A stretch of 9,032 nt of DNA from RGIG8244 sp045639325 (lineage in GTDB: Bacteria; Verrucomicrobiota; Lentisphaeria; Victivallales; UBA1829). The notes beneath the pieces were generated by a model. That model ran no database searches. It was not told the origin of the DNA and worked only from the letters and a program-made list of their open reading frames with translations. Every line of letters starts with the position of its first letter. Position 1 is the first letter of the stretch. The stretch is from assembly GCA_045639325.1 (NCBI GenBank), contig JAZUCU010000060.1, forward strand, positions 1-9,032, written 5' to 3'. Below are positions 1-6,494 of this stretch, piece by piece. Position numbers and translations under genes: made by a program.

Positions 1-1527
1 AAGACGGGAACTATTGAATTTGTCCGCCTTTTCTTTCTGTTCTGCAACTTGCTTCTGTAACTGCTGAACCTGTCGGCGCAAGGGAACGTTTTTGATGATC
101 CAATCTGCCGCCGTTTCGGCATTTTTGAAACTGGCATTGGCGGAACGGACATCATTATTTTTCATGGCAAGTTCACCCGCAGTAAGATTTTCTTTCAGCG
201 CATCCAGATATTTACCGAAGGTTTGACCACGGTTACATGACAGGGAGTCGATATTCGCTTTTTTATTCAACACCCGTGCCTGTAATCGGTACGTTTCCTG
301 AATAAAACCGGCAAGAGCGCGTTCTTCTTCCTGTTTCTTTTTGGCGTCAGCTTCTTCTTTCTTCTTTTGAGCTTGAGCTTTTTCTGCCTCTTCCTGTTTC
401 TTTTTCGCTTCCGCCGCCTGACGGGCTTTTTCCGCTTCTTCCTGCTTCTTTTTAGCTTCCTCTTCTAAACGTGCTTTTTCTTTCTGCTGCTTATCGTAGA
501 AATAATATCCGGCACCACCGGCTAGGAGTACCAACAGCAGGAAAAATGCCGCAACTTTCCGGAACGTTCCTCCGCCGGAAGATTTTTTTGCTCCTTTGAC
601 TTTTTTCCCTTCCAGAGCGGCAACAAAGTCGGCACAACTGGCGAAACGTTCTGCCGGATCTTTGCTCATGGCACGCTGGATGGCATTATTCATATATTTC
701 GGAATGTCGGGGATCTCGTCCGCCATTTCATCCAGTACCGCCTGTTTCAATACCGCAGGATCCGCACTTTCAAAAGGCAGCTGACCGGCAAACATTTCAT
801 AAGTCATAACCGCTAATGCGTACTGGTCAGCGGCGGCATCCTGTTTTTTACCGCGCCATTGCTCGGGAGCCATATATGGACCAGTCCCGGATGTACCATG
901 ATACGCCATACTGACACGGGTCATTGAAGTATGGATCTGGGCGGCAAGACCGAAGTCCAGAACTTTGATTTTTCCGGTCTGATCGATCATGATATTGCCC
1001 GGCTTGATGTCACGATGGATGATTTTCATTTCGTGGGCATAATCAAGGGCTTCGGCAACCTGTTTGATGATGGGCAAAACATCTTCCGGTTTCAAATCAC
1101 CCTCTTTGCGTTTCCGCTTGATCCAGCGGCGCAAGTCTTCGCCCTCGCAACATTCCATAGTCAGGTAATAATTGCCGTTGCAGTTATCCTTCTCCAATGT
1201 ATTGGAACTGGCGATATTGGGATGATGCAGATTATGAACCAGTTGAAAGTTATCTTTAATATCTTCCATCTCAAGAGTATTGTGGGACAATTCCGGCGGT
1301 AATGCTTTCAGTGCGACTTCGATCCCTGCGGTTTCGTCAAAGCATTTATAAACAACGCCCATACCGCCCTGCCCGAGTTCCGCGAGGACTTTGTAACGGG
1401 ACATAATCAGGTCACCGACAGCAAATCTTCCGTCCGGTTTGCGGTCACGCCGTCCGGGCATGGTTGCATCATCGCCCTCGGGGACCGGAGTCCGTTTCGG
1501 GGGAATCGTTTTATCCATATCATCCAT
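1..1527 (-). CDS. Membrane-anchored Hanks-type Ser/Thr protein kinase (partial, C-terminus beyond left edge)
   Basis: The open frame starts at ATG 1527-1525 and runs through base 1 without a stop, so 509 residues are visible and the C-terminus is missing. The start has a GGAG at 1535-1538, 7 bases upstream. A 40-residue N-terminal leader precedes the kinase domain (about 45-305). Visible motifs are the glycine loop LGQGGMGVVYK (51-61), VALK with Lys74, HRDIKPGN (171-178; catalytic Asp173, Asn178), DFG (191-193) and APE (220-222). A single hydrophobic segment (about 325-344) follows, then a Lys/Glu/Ala-rich coiled-coil stalk (346-405) and a further helical region, probably outside the cytoplasm. 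The kinase would phosphorylate proteins on Ser/Thr; the target is unknown. The alpha-C helix lacks the usual Glu at the expected spacing (Asn93, with Asp92 beside it). It is divergent from the lytic transglycosylase gene. The kinase call is firm; the sensory role of the C-terminal part is inferred. Confidence 0.95.
   Translation of the reverse strand, partial: MDDMDKTIPPKRTPVPEGDDATMPGRRDRKPDGRFAVGDLIMSRYKVLAELGQGGMGVVYKCFDETAGIEVALKALPPELSHNTLEMEDIKDNFQLVHNLHHPNIASSNTLEKDNCNGNYYLTMECCEGEDLRRWIKRKRKEGDLKPEDVLPIIKQVAEALDYAHEMKIIHRDIKPGNIMIDQTGKIKVLDFGLAAQIHTSMTRVSMAYHGTSGTGPYMAPEQWRGKKQDAAADQYALAVMTYEMFAGQLPFESADPAVLKQAVLDEMADEIPDIPKYMNNAIQRAMSKDPAERFASCADFVAALEGKKVKGAKKSSGGGTFRKVAAFFLLLVLLAGGAGYYFYDKQQKEKARLEEEAKKKQEEAEKARQAAEAKKKQEEAEKAQAQKKKEEADAKKKQEEERALAGFIQETYRLQARVLNKKANIDSLSCNRGQTFGKYLDALKENLTAGELAMKNNDVRSANASFKNAETAADWIIKNVPLRRQVQQLQKQVAEQKEKADKFNSSRL
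328..453 (-). repeat. Imperfect coding repeat in the kinase stalk
   Basis: The block TTCCTGTTTCTTTTT occurs at 328-342 and 391-405, and with one change at 439-453. The copies are 63 and 48 bases apart, both multiples of three. On the coding strand each gives KKKQEE (residues 359-364, 375-380, 396-401) within an Ala/Glu/Lys-rich coiled coil just after the membrane segment. It is a protein-level low-complexity repeat, not a mobile or regulatory element, and could vary in copy number between strains. Confidence 0.75.
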
Positions 1528-1558
1528 TTTTAAGCTCCAGATTTTTCTACTATCTTAT

Positions 1559-1587
1559 ACTATATATCACAATAGAAAGATTTTCAA
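1559..1587 (-). promoter_or_regulatory. Sigma-70-type promoter for the kinase gene
   Basis: On the minus strand, TTGAAA (1587-1582) and TATAGT (1564-1559) are separated by 17 bases. Transcription would start near 1552, giving a short leader that contains the GGAG at 1535-1538. Good matches to both hexamers and ideal spacing support the call; the start site is inferred. Confidence 0.65.
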
Positions 1588-1622
1588 GGAAAAAACGGAC
1601 AGGAAGATTCGATCTTTTTCAA

Positions 1623-1646
1623 TTTTTTCTGAGAAATCAGAAAAAA
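1623..1646. repeat. Perfect inverted repeat in the divergent promoter region
   Basis: TTTTTTCTGA (1623-1632) and TCAGAAAAAA (1637-1646) form a perfect 10-base stem around a GAAA loop. It lies between the two divergent promoters, upstream of both -35 boxes. The T run comes before the stem on either strand, so it is not an ordinary intrinsic terminator. It could be a regulator binding site shared by the two genes, or chance symmetry in AT-rich DNA. Confidence 0.5.
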
Positions 1647-1693
1647 ACGGAGCAGGCACAAGCAAAGAATCTGAGTAGAAAAAAGGAAAAAAT

Positions 1694-1721
1694 TTGCTTT
1701 TTAAAGAAAACGTGCTATAGT
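1694..1721 (+). promoter_or_regulatory. Extended -10 promoter for the lytic transglycosylase gene
   Basis: TTGCTT (1694-1699) and TATAGT (1716-1721) are 16 bases apart, and TGC directly before the -10 gives an extended -10 element. Predicted transcription starts near 1728, about 25 bases before the chosen start codon. It may also drive the phosphofructokinase gene downstream. Confidence 0.65.
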
Positions 1722-1742
1722 ATGCAAATGAATAATTTACAT

Positions 1743-1746
1743 GGAG
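1743..1746 (+). promoter_or_regulatory. Shine-Dalgarno site fixing the transglycosylase start at 1753
   Basis: GGAG lies 6 bases before ATG 1753. The earlier in-frame ATG at 1741 overlaps this site and has no Shine-Dalgarno of its own. The same GGAGAT...CTATG layout precedes the phosphofructokinase start (GGAG at 2398-2401), supporting the downstream choice. Confidence 0.7.
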
Positions 1747-1752
1747 ATCTCT

Positions 1753-2355
1753 ATGAAAGCAACAAGAAAAACACACAAATCTGCTTCGATTTACGGCTGG
1801 TTATTACCCGTCGTGACGCTGTTTGTTTTTCTCTTTTCAGGCAATCTCCAGGCCGGACACGAATGGCAGAAACGCTGCAAAACTTATGACCCGCTCATTG
1901 AACAGATATCCGCAGAATACGGCCTCAAAGCAACCTTTATTCAGGCTTTGATCTGGCAGGAAAGCAAATTCAAAGCCAGAGCAACCGGAAGCGTCGGCGA
2001 AATCGGCTTGATGCAATTACGAATGTCAACCGTCCGCGACTGGGCAAAGGCGCACAATCGCCGTGTTCCGACCAAGCAGATGGTTTACAATACCGAATTG
2101 AATTTACGGATCGGCATCTGGCGGATCGATCTTGCATTGAAAAACTGGGAAGGTTATCCGGAACAAATCATGCTTGCCTTATGCGAATACAACGCCGGGC
2201 GCACCGCAGTTCTGCGCAGTCTTGCCCATTATGACGGCGATGTAACAAAAATGCTCAAGTACAGCAAAGCCGGGAAATATGCCAGAGAAGTTGCTTCCAC
2301 GTTCGAAACTCTGACACGCAACGACATACCGCAAAAAGTTGCATCGCTGTTTTGA
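1753..2355 (+). CDS. Secreted lytic transglycosylase, SLT (Slt70-like) domain
   Basis: The 200-residue protein begins at ATG 1753, chosen over ATG 1741 because GGAG sits 6 bases before it. Residues 1-34 look like a type I signal peptide: basic start, hydrophobic core at about 16-29, likely cut after LQA. No lipobox Cys is present. The rest is a compact SLT domain: catalytic Glu70 in WQESKF (68-73), GEIGLMQL (82-89) and EYNAGR (145-150), the three hallmark motifs of family 1 lytic transglycosylases. Such enzymes cleave peptidoglycan between N-acetylmuramic acid and N-acetylglucosamine, leaving 1,6-anhydro ends, here in the periplasm. It is far shorter than Slt70 and is essentially only the catalytic domain. 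It diverges from the kinase gene and is followed after 52 bases by the phosphofructokinase gene, with no terminator between. The family call is firm; the physiological role (wall turnover or secretion-system insertion) cannot be told. Confidence 0.93.
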   Translation: MKATRKTHKSASIYGWLLPVVTLFVFLFSGNLQAGHEWQKRCKTYDPLIEQISAEYGLKATFIQALIWQESKFKARATGSVGEIGLMQLRMSTVRDWAKAHNRRVPTKQMVYNTELNLRIGIWRIDLALKNWEGYPEQIMLALCEYNAGRTAVLRSLAHYDGDVTKMLKYSKAGKYAREVASTFETLTRNDIPQKVASLF

Positions 2356-2384
2356 CAGCATAATATAAGTACAGTCGTATTAAA
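2352..2384 (+). promoter_or_regulatory. Possible internal promoter before the phosphofructokinase gene
   Basis: A perfect TTGACA (2352-2357) overlaps the transglycosylase stop codon. The downstream sequence has only poor -10 matches: TCGTAT at a 17-base spacing and TATTAA at 21. Independent expression of the phosphofructokinase is possible but weakly supported. Confidence 0.22.
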
Positions 2385-2407
2385 CCTGAAAGGAACTGGA
2401 GATATCT

Positions 2408-3694
2408 ATGATCGACCGCTCATTTCTTAAAATAAAACATTTGGGGGAATGTCAAATCCAATCCCCGCTGGATGAATCCACCGTCCGCTTTGTTTCCGAT
2501 GAAGAAGCAATTCTGTTGGAACGCGAATTTACCAAACTTTGCGAGATTCAGAAAGCCGGCGGAAAAATCCCCGTTTTCGAAGCTGCCGGACCACGCAGAA
2601 AATTGTTCCACAATCCCCGTTGGAGCAAAGCCGCGATCCTCACCGCCGGTGGTTTGTGCCCCGGTTTGAATAACGTGATCAAAAGTCTGACATTGGCACT
2701 GAAAAGTTATGGGGTTCCCCTCGTTTACGGGATCCCTTACGGTTACGCCGGTCTGAATCCGGATTGTCAGTCAAAGCCCATCATGCTCGATCAGGAAACG
2801 GTGGATGATATTCACGAACAGGGCGGAACCATCCTCGGATCCTCCCGCGGTGCACAAGATCCCGTTGTCATGCTGGAAACCCTGGTCCGCATGGATATCA
2901 ATATGCTTTTCTGCGTGGGTGGTGACGGTACGCTCCGCAGTGCTCATGCCATCGCCGAAGAAGCCGCAAAACGCAACTTGAATATCAGTATTATCGGTAT
3001 TCCGAAAACCATTGATAACGACATCAGTTACATGGACCGCACATTCGGATTTGAAACTGCAGTCTATGCCACAAACTCTGTCATTGTTGCCGCGCACAAC
3101 GAAGCAAAAGGCGCATATAACGGCGTCGGTCTGATTCACGTTATGGGACGTGACAGCGGATTCATTGCCGCATACGCAGCCTTGGCAAATACCAGTGTCA
3201 ACTACTGTCTTGTTCCGGAAGAAAAGTTCAATCTGGAAGAAGGCCCCAATGCTCTGCTGCCCCACCTGCTGGGCCGTCTGAAACGCAGAAAACATGCGGT
3301 CATTATCGTAGCGGAAGGTGCAGGTCAGGATTTGATGGCAGGTTCACGCGAAACCGATAAATCCGGTAACGTGCTTCATAAAAATATCGGTCTCTTCCTG
3401 AAAGAAAAGATCAAAGAATATGCCAATGCACATAATACGGAAGTCAACATCAAATACTTTGACCCCACCTATCAGATCCGCGGTATTCCCGCAATCGGTG
3501 CCGACGCCGTGTTGTGTCACCTGTTGGCACAAAATGCCGTCCACGCAGCGATGGCTGGCAGAACGGATATGGTCATTGCCCAGTGGGGCGATGCATTCAC
3601 CCACGTACCGATCCCGGTCGCTGTCAAAGAACGCAAGAAAATCGATCCCAACGGTACACTTTGGAGAAGTATCCGCCTGGGCACATGGAAATAA
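2408..3694 (+). CDS. pfkA: 6-phosphofructokinase, ATP-type by motif (plant/trypanosome-like group)
   Basis: This 428-residue cytoplasmic enzyme phosphorylates fructose 6-phosphate to fructose 1,6-bisphosphate in glycolysis. ATG 2408 has GGAG 6 bases upstream. Visible motifs are the N-terminal nucleotide loop TAGGLCPGLNNV (79-90), GGDGT (171-175), PKTIDND (199-205; catalytic Asp in TIDND), RTFGFETAV (211-219), MGRDSGF (246-252), PEE (270-272) and YQIRG (355-359). In this family the residue after GGD helps set the phosphoryl donor: Gly favours ATP, Asp favours pyrophosphate. Here it is Gly174. The Lys in PKTIDND (Lys200) is the form common in pyrophosphate enzymes but also in ATP-dependent plant and trypanosome enzymes. 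An ATP enzyme is therefore favoured, though automated annotation may call it pyrophosphate-dependent. An N-terminal extension of about 70 residues precedes the core, longer than in E. coli PfkA. It is downstream of the transglycosylase gene and ends at the shared terminator. Confidence 0.93.
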   Translation: MIDRSFLKIKHLGECQIQSPLDESTVRFVSDEEAILLEREFTKLCEIQKAGGKIPVFEAAGPRRKLFHNPRWSKAAILTAGGLCPGLNNVIKSLTLALKSYGVPLVYGIPYGYAGLNPDCQSKPIMLDQETVDDIHEQGGTILGSSRGAQDPVVMLETLVRMDINMLFCVGGDGTLRSAHAIAEEAAKRNLNISIIGIPKTIDNDISYMDRTFGFETAVYATNSVIVAAHNEAKGAYNGVGLIHVMGRDSGFIAAYAALANTSVNYCLVPEEKFNLEEGPNALLPHLLGRLKRRKHAVIIVAEGAGQDLMAGSRETDKSGNVLHKNIGLFLKEKIKEYANAHNTEVNIKYFDPTYQIRGIPAIGADAVLCHLLAQNAVHAAMAGRTDMVIAQWGDAFTHVPIPVAVKERKKIDPNGTLWRSIRLGTWK

Positions 3695-3719
3695 AAAATA
3701 ACATCGTAAGACAATAAAA

Positions 3720-3763
3720 AAAACGCGCCACAAAAGTTTGAATCGACTTTCGTGGTGCGTTTT
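3720..3763. terminator. Bidirectional intrinsic terminator between convergent units
   Basis: A 17-base stem (3720-3736 with 3747-3763; one G-T wobble and one mismatch) encloses a 10-base loop. On the plus strand it is followed by a T-rich stretch, ending the phosphofructokinase transcript. The A run at 3714-3723 becomes a T run on the minus strand, ending the five-gene operon from the other side. Confidence 0.85.
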
Positions 3764-3783
3764 CTTATATTGCAGTCATTGTT

Positions 3784-5355
3784 TTACTGAACAAGCAATA
3801 CCGCATCGTGCGGCGCAACCGCTACCGTGTATTTGCGCTTGCCGGCAGGTTGCAGAATTTCTTCCGCATCCTGTTCCGGATCCAATGAAATTTCATCGAA
3901 ACGATATTCTTTCCATTGATCGCTGTCATTGGCAATCGCAACGGCACGTCTGCCGTCAACCGTTCCGGTGAAAACATCCGGCCACGGACGGGAAAGATTC
4001 CAATTAAACGGTTTCATATCACGCATACGGATATTGGCGGCACGGCCCAGCAACTCCAATCGATCCGGATCGATAACAGAAAGGTTGTCACTGGTGAGAG
4101 AAATACCGGTCATGATCGCTCCCAATGCGGAAATACGGGATTCACCAAGGGTATGTGTGCCACGGTCCTGACGGGCAATGACCACGTCCGGATCGCAGCG
4201 GAACATCCGGTCAAACATCCAAAAGCGACTGAGGACACAATAGAACACATTCCGGATTGCCCCCCAGCTTGCATGGGTATCATCGCTGATACGTACACTG
4301 TCTACCAGCCCGAGACACGCCATATACGGCGGACAGCAGCCGAGCAGATGACAATCAGGGACCGCATTACGGATTGTCTGAAGCCCCAGCCGGAACGCAC
4401 TGACCGGTGTAGCGTTGGGATCAGAACGGCGACCGGGCATCAACCCGAAGGAAAGTCCGTCCATTTTGAAATAACGGAACCCCCAGGAATAGAACGTACG
4501 GAAGATTTTGACCAGATGTTCCTGCACGGCAGGAATTGTCGTATCCAGACATGCCCACATATCATCGGGCGGCGGAGACCATCCTCTGGAAACGATGGGC
4601 TCACCGTTTTCATCCTGGACAAACCAGTCCGGATGTTCCCGGAATATCCGGCTTGCAGTGGAAGCCTGGAAAGGCATCAACCAGATACCGGCAGTCATAC
4701 CGGAATCGACGATCCGTTTTCCGATTTCGGGCAGAGGAGTCGGCCATGCGGGATCCTGATCGTTCCAATCGCCCTGGAACGTCTGATAGCCGTCATCAAT
4801 CTGAGCGACCCGGGCTTTGTAACAGGAATCCTGTTTTTCTTTCAAAGCCTGAAAATTTTCCAGAAAATCTTTTTCCGTCACGTTGGCATAGTAATAATAC
4901 CAGGTGCAGTATCCTGTAAGATTTTTTGAGGAATCGATAGCAGGGATTTTCGCTCTTTCCGCACAAATATCGGCATATTGACACAGCAATTCACGCCAGT
5001 CATCCCCTTCCAGAACCACGACTTCTTCCGGCGTTTCACCTTCTGCAATATCCTTCTGGCGGACTTCGATATAACGCATTAACCCCGCCTCGCGGACCAG
5101 CAGGAAATGAGTCAGAGACCGGTATGCAGTCACTGCCCCGGCAAGGATATACCGCTTGGCAGCTTCGTTACCGACAACGATCACATCCGAGCTGGCAAGT
5201 TCTTCATCGGCTCTGGTTGCAGCGAAGACGGGAGATGGCTCACGGCGGAGTGCCATGTTGTTATCGTGTCTGTAAACGAAAAAGGAAGAAGGAGGCAGAT
5301 CAAGCATGATCCGGCGCAGATAAAAAGGTTTTACTTCTGACAATTGGTAAGACAT
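3784..5355 (-). CDS. GH36-type alpha-galactosidase-like glycoside hydrolase (cytoplasmic)
   Basis: I choose ATG 5355, giving 523 residues, because GAGGTGAT at 5366-5359 pairs well with the 16S tail and is ideally spaced. An in-frame ATG at 5370, overlapping the previous stop as ATGA, would add five residues. A beta-rich N-terminal region (to about 140) precedes a TIM barrel: GYCTWYYYY (148-156), QIDDGY (185-190), GIWLMPF (223-229), FKMDG (296-300) with likely nucleophile Asp299, RISDD (355-359) with the likely acid/base Asp, CDPDVV (387-392) and a late SDN (422-424). This order is typical of clan GH-D family 36 (melibiase), retaining enzymes that release alpha-galactose or related sugars. No signal peptide is visible, so it should act in the cytoplasm. 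It is the last gene of the operon, directly after a glycosyltransferase, so it may process a sugar made or carried there rather than a diet-derived one. Substrate unproven; a GH36 branch with another sugar preference is possible. Confidence 0.88.
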   Translation of the reverse strand: MSYQLSEVKPFYLRRIMLDLPPSSFFVYRHDNNMALRREPSPVFAATRADEELASSDVIVVGNEAAKRYILAGAVTAYRSLTHFLLVREAGLMRYIEVRQKDIAEGETPEEVVVLEGDDWRELLCQYADICAERAKIPAIDSSKNLTGYCTWYYYYANVTEKDFLENFQALKEKQDSCYKARVAQIDDGYQTFQGDWNDQDPAWPTPLPEIGKRIVDSGMTAGIWLMPFQASTASRIFREHPDWFVQDENGEPIVSRGWSPPPDDMWACLDTTIPAVQEHLVKIFRTFYSWGFRYFKMDGLSFGLMPGRRSDPNATPVSAFRLGLQTIRNAVPDCHLLGCCPPYMACLGLVDSVRISDDTHASWGAIRNVFYCVLSRFWMFDRMFRCDPDVVIARQDRGTHTLGESRISALGAIMTGISLTSDNLSVIDPDRLELLGRAANIRMRDMKPFNWNLSRPWPDVFTGTVDGRRAVAIANDSDQWKEYRFDEISLDPEQDAEEILQPAGKRKYTVAVAPHDAVLLVQ

Positions 5356-5358
5356 AAA

Positions 5359-5366
5359 ATCACCTC
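5359..5366 (-). promoter_or_regulatory. Shine-Dalgarno site fixing the GH36 start at 5355
   Basis: GAGGTGAT lies inside the short stretch between the two in-frame ATGs at 5370 and 5355. Its GAGG core ends 7 bases before ATG 5355. It cannot serve ATG 5370, which it follows, so ATG 5355 is favoured. Confidence 0.75.
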
Positions 5367-6494
5367 TCATTTAATATTTTTCTGTATCATACGAATCACA
5401 GCACCAGCAGCATCATAGAAAGCCAATTTTCCGGAATTTGCCCCAAGGGTACGGAATTTTTCCGGATCCGCAAGAAAACGGCGCACAAAATCCTGCATTT
5501 TATCAATCGAACAATCGGCATCAAACAGAATCTCTGCGCCACCGCCCGATGCCAGATACCGCGCATTGTCATCCTGATGATGTTCCGCCGCATAGGGGAA
5601 CGGGATCAGCAGCGCATATTTACCGAAAAATGCAAGTTCGGAAACGGTACTGCCGCCGGAACGGCAGATCACCGCATCCACAGCAGAATAAATCACACCC
5701 ATTTCACCGGATGCTTCACGCAGAATATATTTGCCGGGAAAAGTTTTATATTGCGCGGTCAATTCTTCCAGTTTACCGGGCCCGGTCAGATGGATCACCT
5801 GGAGTTTCTTCATTTCCGGCTCATCCTGCGGCATGATAAAACTGCTGTTGATCTTCAACGCACCCAACGAGCCGCCGAAAACCAGAAGGGTGGGAGAATC
5901 GGCGGTAAAATCAGAACCGAAAAGTTCATTCAATTTCTGAATCGCCTCCGCTTTCGGCAAGACTCCACCATCGACCAGAGCCTGACGCAATGGCAAACCG
6001 GTCAATACGCAGGGACAGTGCAAGGTTTTACTGTTGACTGCGGGGAAGGACAATGCAAGCCCTTTCGCCAGACGGCTCAATATGCGATTGGCTTTGCCGA
6101 CACGGGCATTTCCATCATGAAGAAAAATCGGTTTTTTCATACTCCACGCCCCCAATGCGGCAGGGAGAGAAATGGAACTGCCCATGATCAACAGGGCGTC
6201 CGGCTGGAATTCCCGGATCAACTTCCGGGAAAAACGGATCCCGCGGAAAACGGATCGTAAAAACTTAAGCATCTGCAAAGGATTTTTGCCGGGACGGTGA
6301 TAATCAAAAGATTCCGCCCGTATTCCGGCATCCGCCGATATTTTCATCTGTGCTTCTGCATGTTTTCCACCAAGCAGCAGCATACTTTCGTCCCCCCTCT
6401 GATTCAGATATTTGGCGATCCCGAGTCCCGGATTGAAATGCCCGCCGGTACCGCCGCAACTGATGAGCAGACGGAATTTTTTATTCTCACTCAT
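5367..6494 (-). CDS. MurG-like family GT28 glycosyltransferase, probable paralogue with changed acceptor site
   Basis: The 375-residue protein has the two-domain GT-B layout of MurG, about MurG length. Kept motifs are the N-terminal glycine loop GGTGGH (14-19), GGSLGA (207-212), CRSGGSTVSE (277-286; Glu286 is where MurG contacts the UDP ribose) and HHQDDNA (305-311). These suggest a UDP-sugar donor, perhaps UDP-N-acetylglucosamine. On the acceptor side, the second MurG glycine motif (GGY, usually after VxGM) reads MGSSIS (104-109), and the usual HEQN reads HDGN (126-129). MurG makes lipid II from lipid I at the inner membrane face; these changes argue for another lipid or acyl acceptor. The start overlaps the acyltransferase stop as ATGA, with a GGAG 13 bases upstream. 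Its place among acyl-carrier genes rather than with division and cell-wall genes supports a separate role. It could still be annotated murG by similarity. Confidence 0.85.
   Translation of the reverse strand: MSENKKFRLLISCGGTGGHFNPGLGIAKYLNQRGDESMLLLGGKHAEAQMKISADAGIRAESFDYHRPGKNPLQMLKFLRSVFRGIRFSRKLIREFQPDALLIMGSSISLPAALGAWSMKKPIFLHDGNARVGKANRILSRLAKGLALSFPAVNSKTLHCPCVLTGLPLRQALVDGGVLPKAEAIQKLNELFGSDFTADSPTLLVFGGSLGALKINSSFIMPQDEPEMKKLQVIHLTGPGKLEELTAQYKTFPGKYILREASGEMGVIYSAVDAVICRSGGSTVSELAFFGKYALLIPFPYAAEHHQDDNARYLASGGGAEILFDADCSIDKMQDFVRRFLADPEKFRTLGANSGKLAFYDAAGAVIRMIQKNIK

Noticed and set aside
328..453. Repeated TTCCTG-TTTCTTTTT blocks as a possible CRISPR or tandem DNA repeat
   Set aside because: Copies are unevenly spaced, in frame and encode the Lys/Glu coiled coil, so they are coding repeats.
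931..1302. 123-codon plus-strand open frame
   Set aside because: It is antisense to the kinase catalytic core (HRD and DFG region) and simply reflects the kinase codon pattern.
1623..1646. Hairpin as an intrinsic terminator
   Set aside because: The T run precedes rather than follows the stem on both strands, and it lies upstream of two divergent promoters.
1464..1889. 141-codon plus-strand frame spanning the divergent promoters
   Set aside because: It crosses the kinase start, both promoters and the transglycosylase signal peptide in another frame; its product is not protein-like.
2771..3295. 174-codon minus-strand frame
   Set aside because: Antisense shadow of the phosphofructokinase core, with no start signal or family motif.
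3916..4929. 337-codon open frame on the plus strand
   Set aside because: It lies entirely antisense to the GH36 gene, whose motifs are unmistakable, and its product is low-quality sequence with no family resemblance.
5577..6260. 227-codon plus-strand frame
   Set aside because: Antisense shadow of the MurG-like gene.
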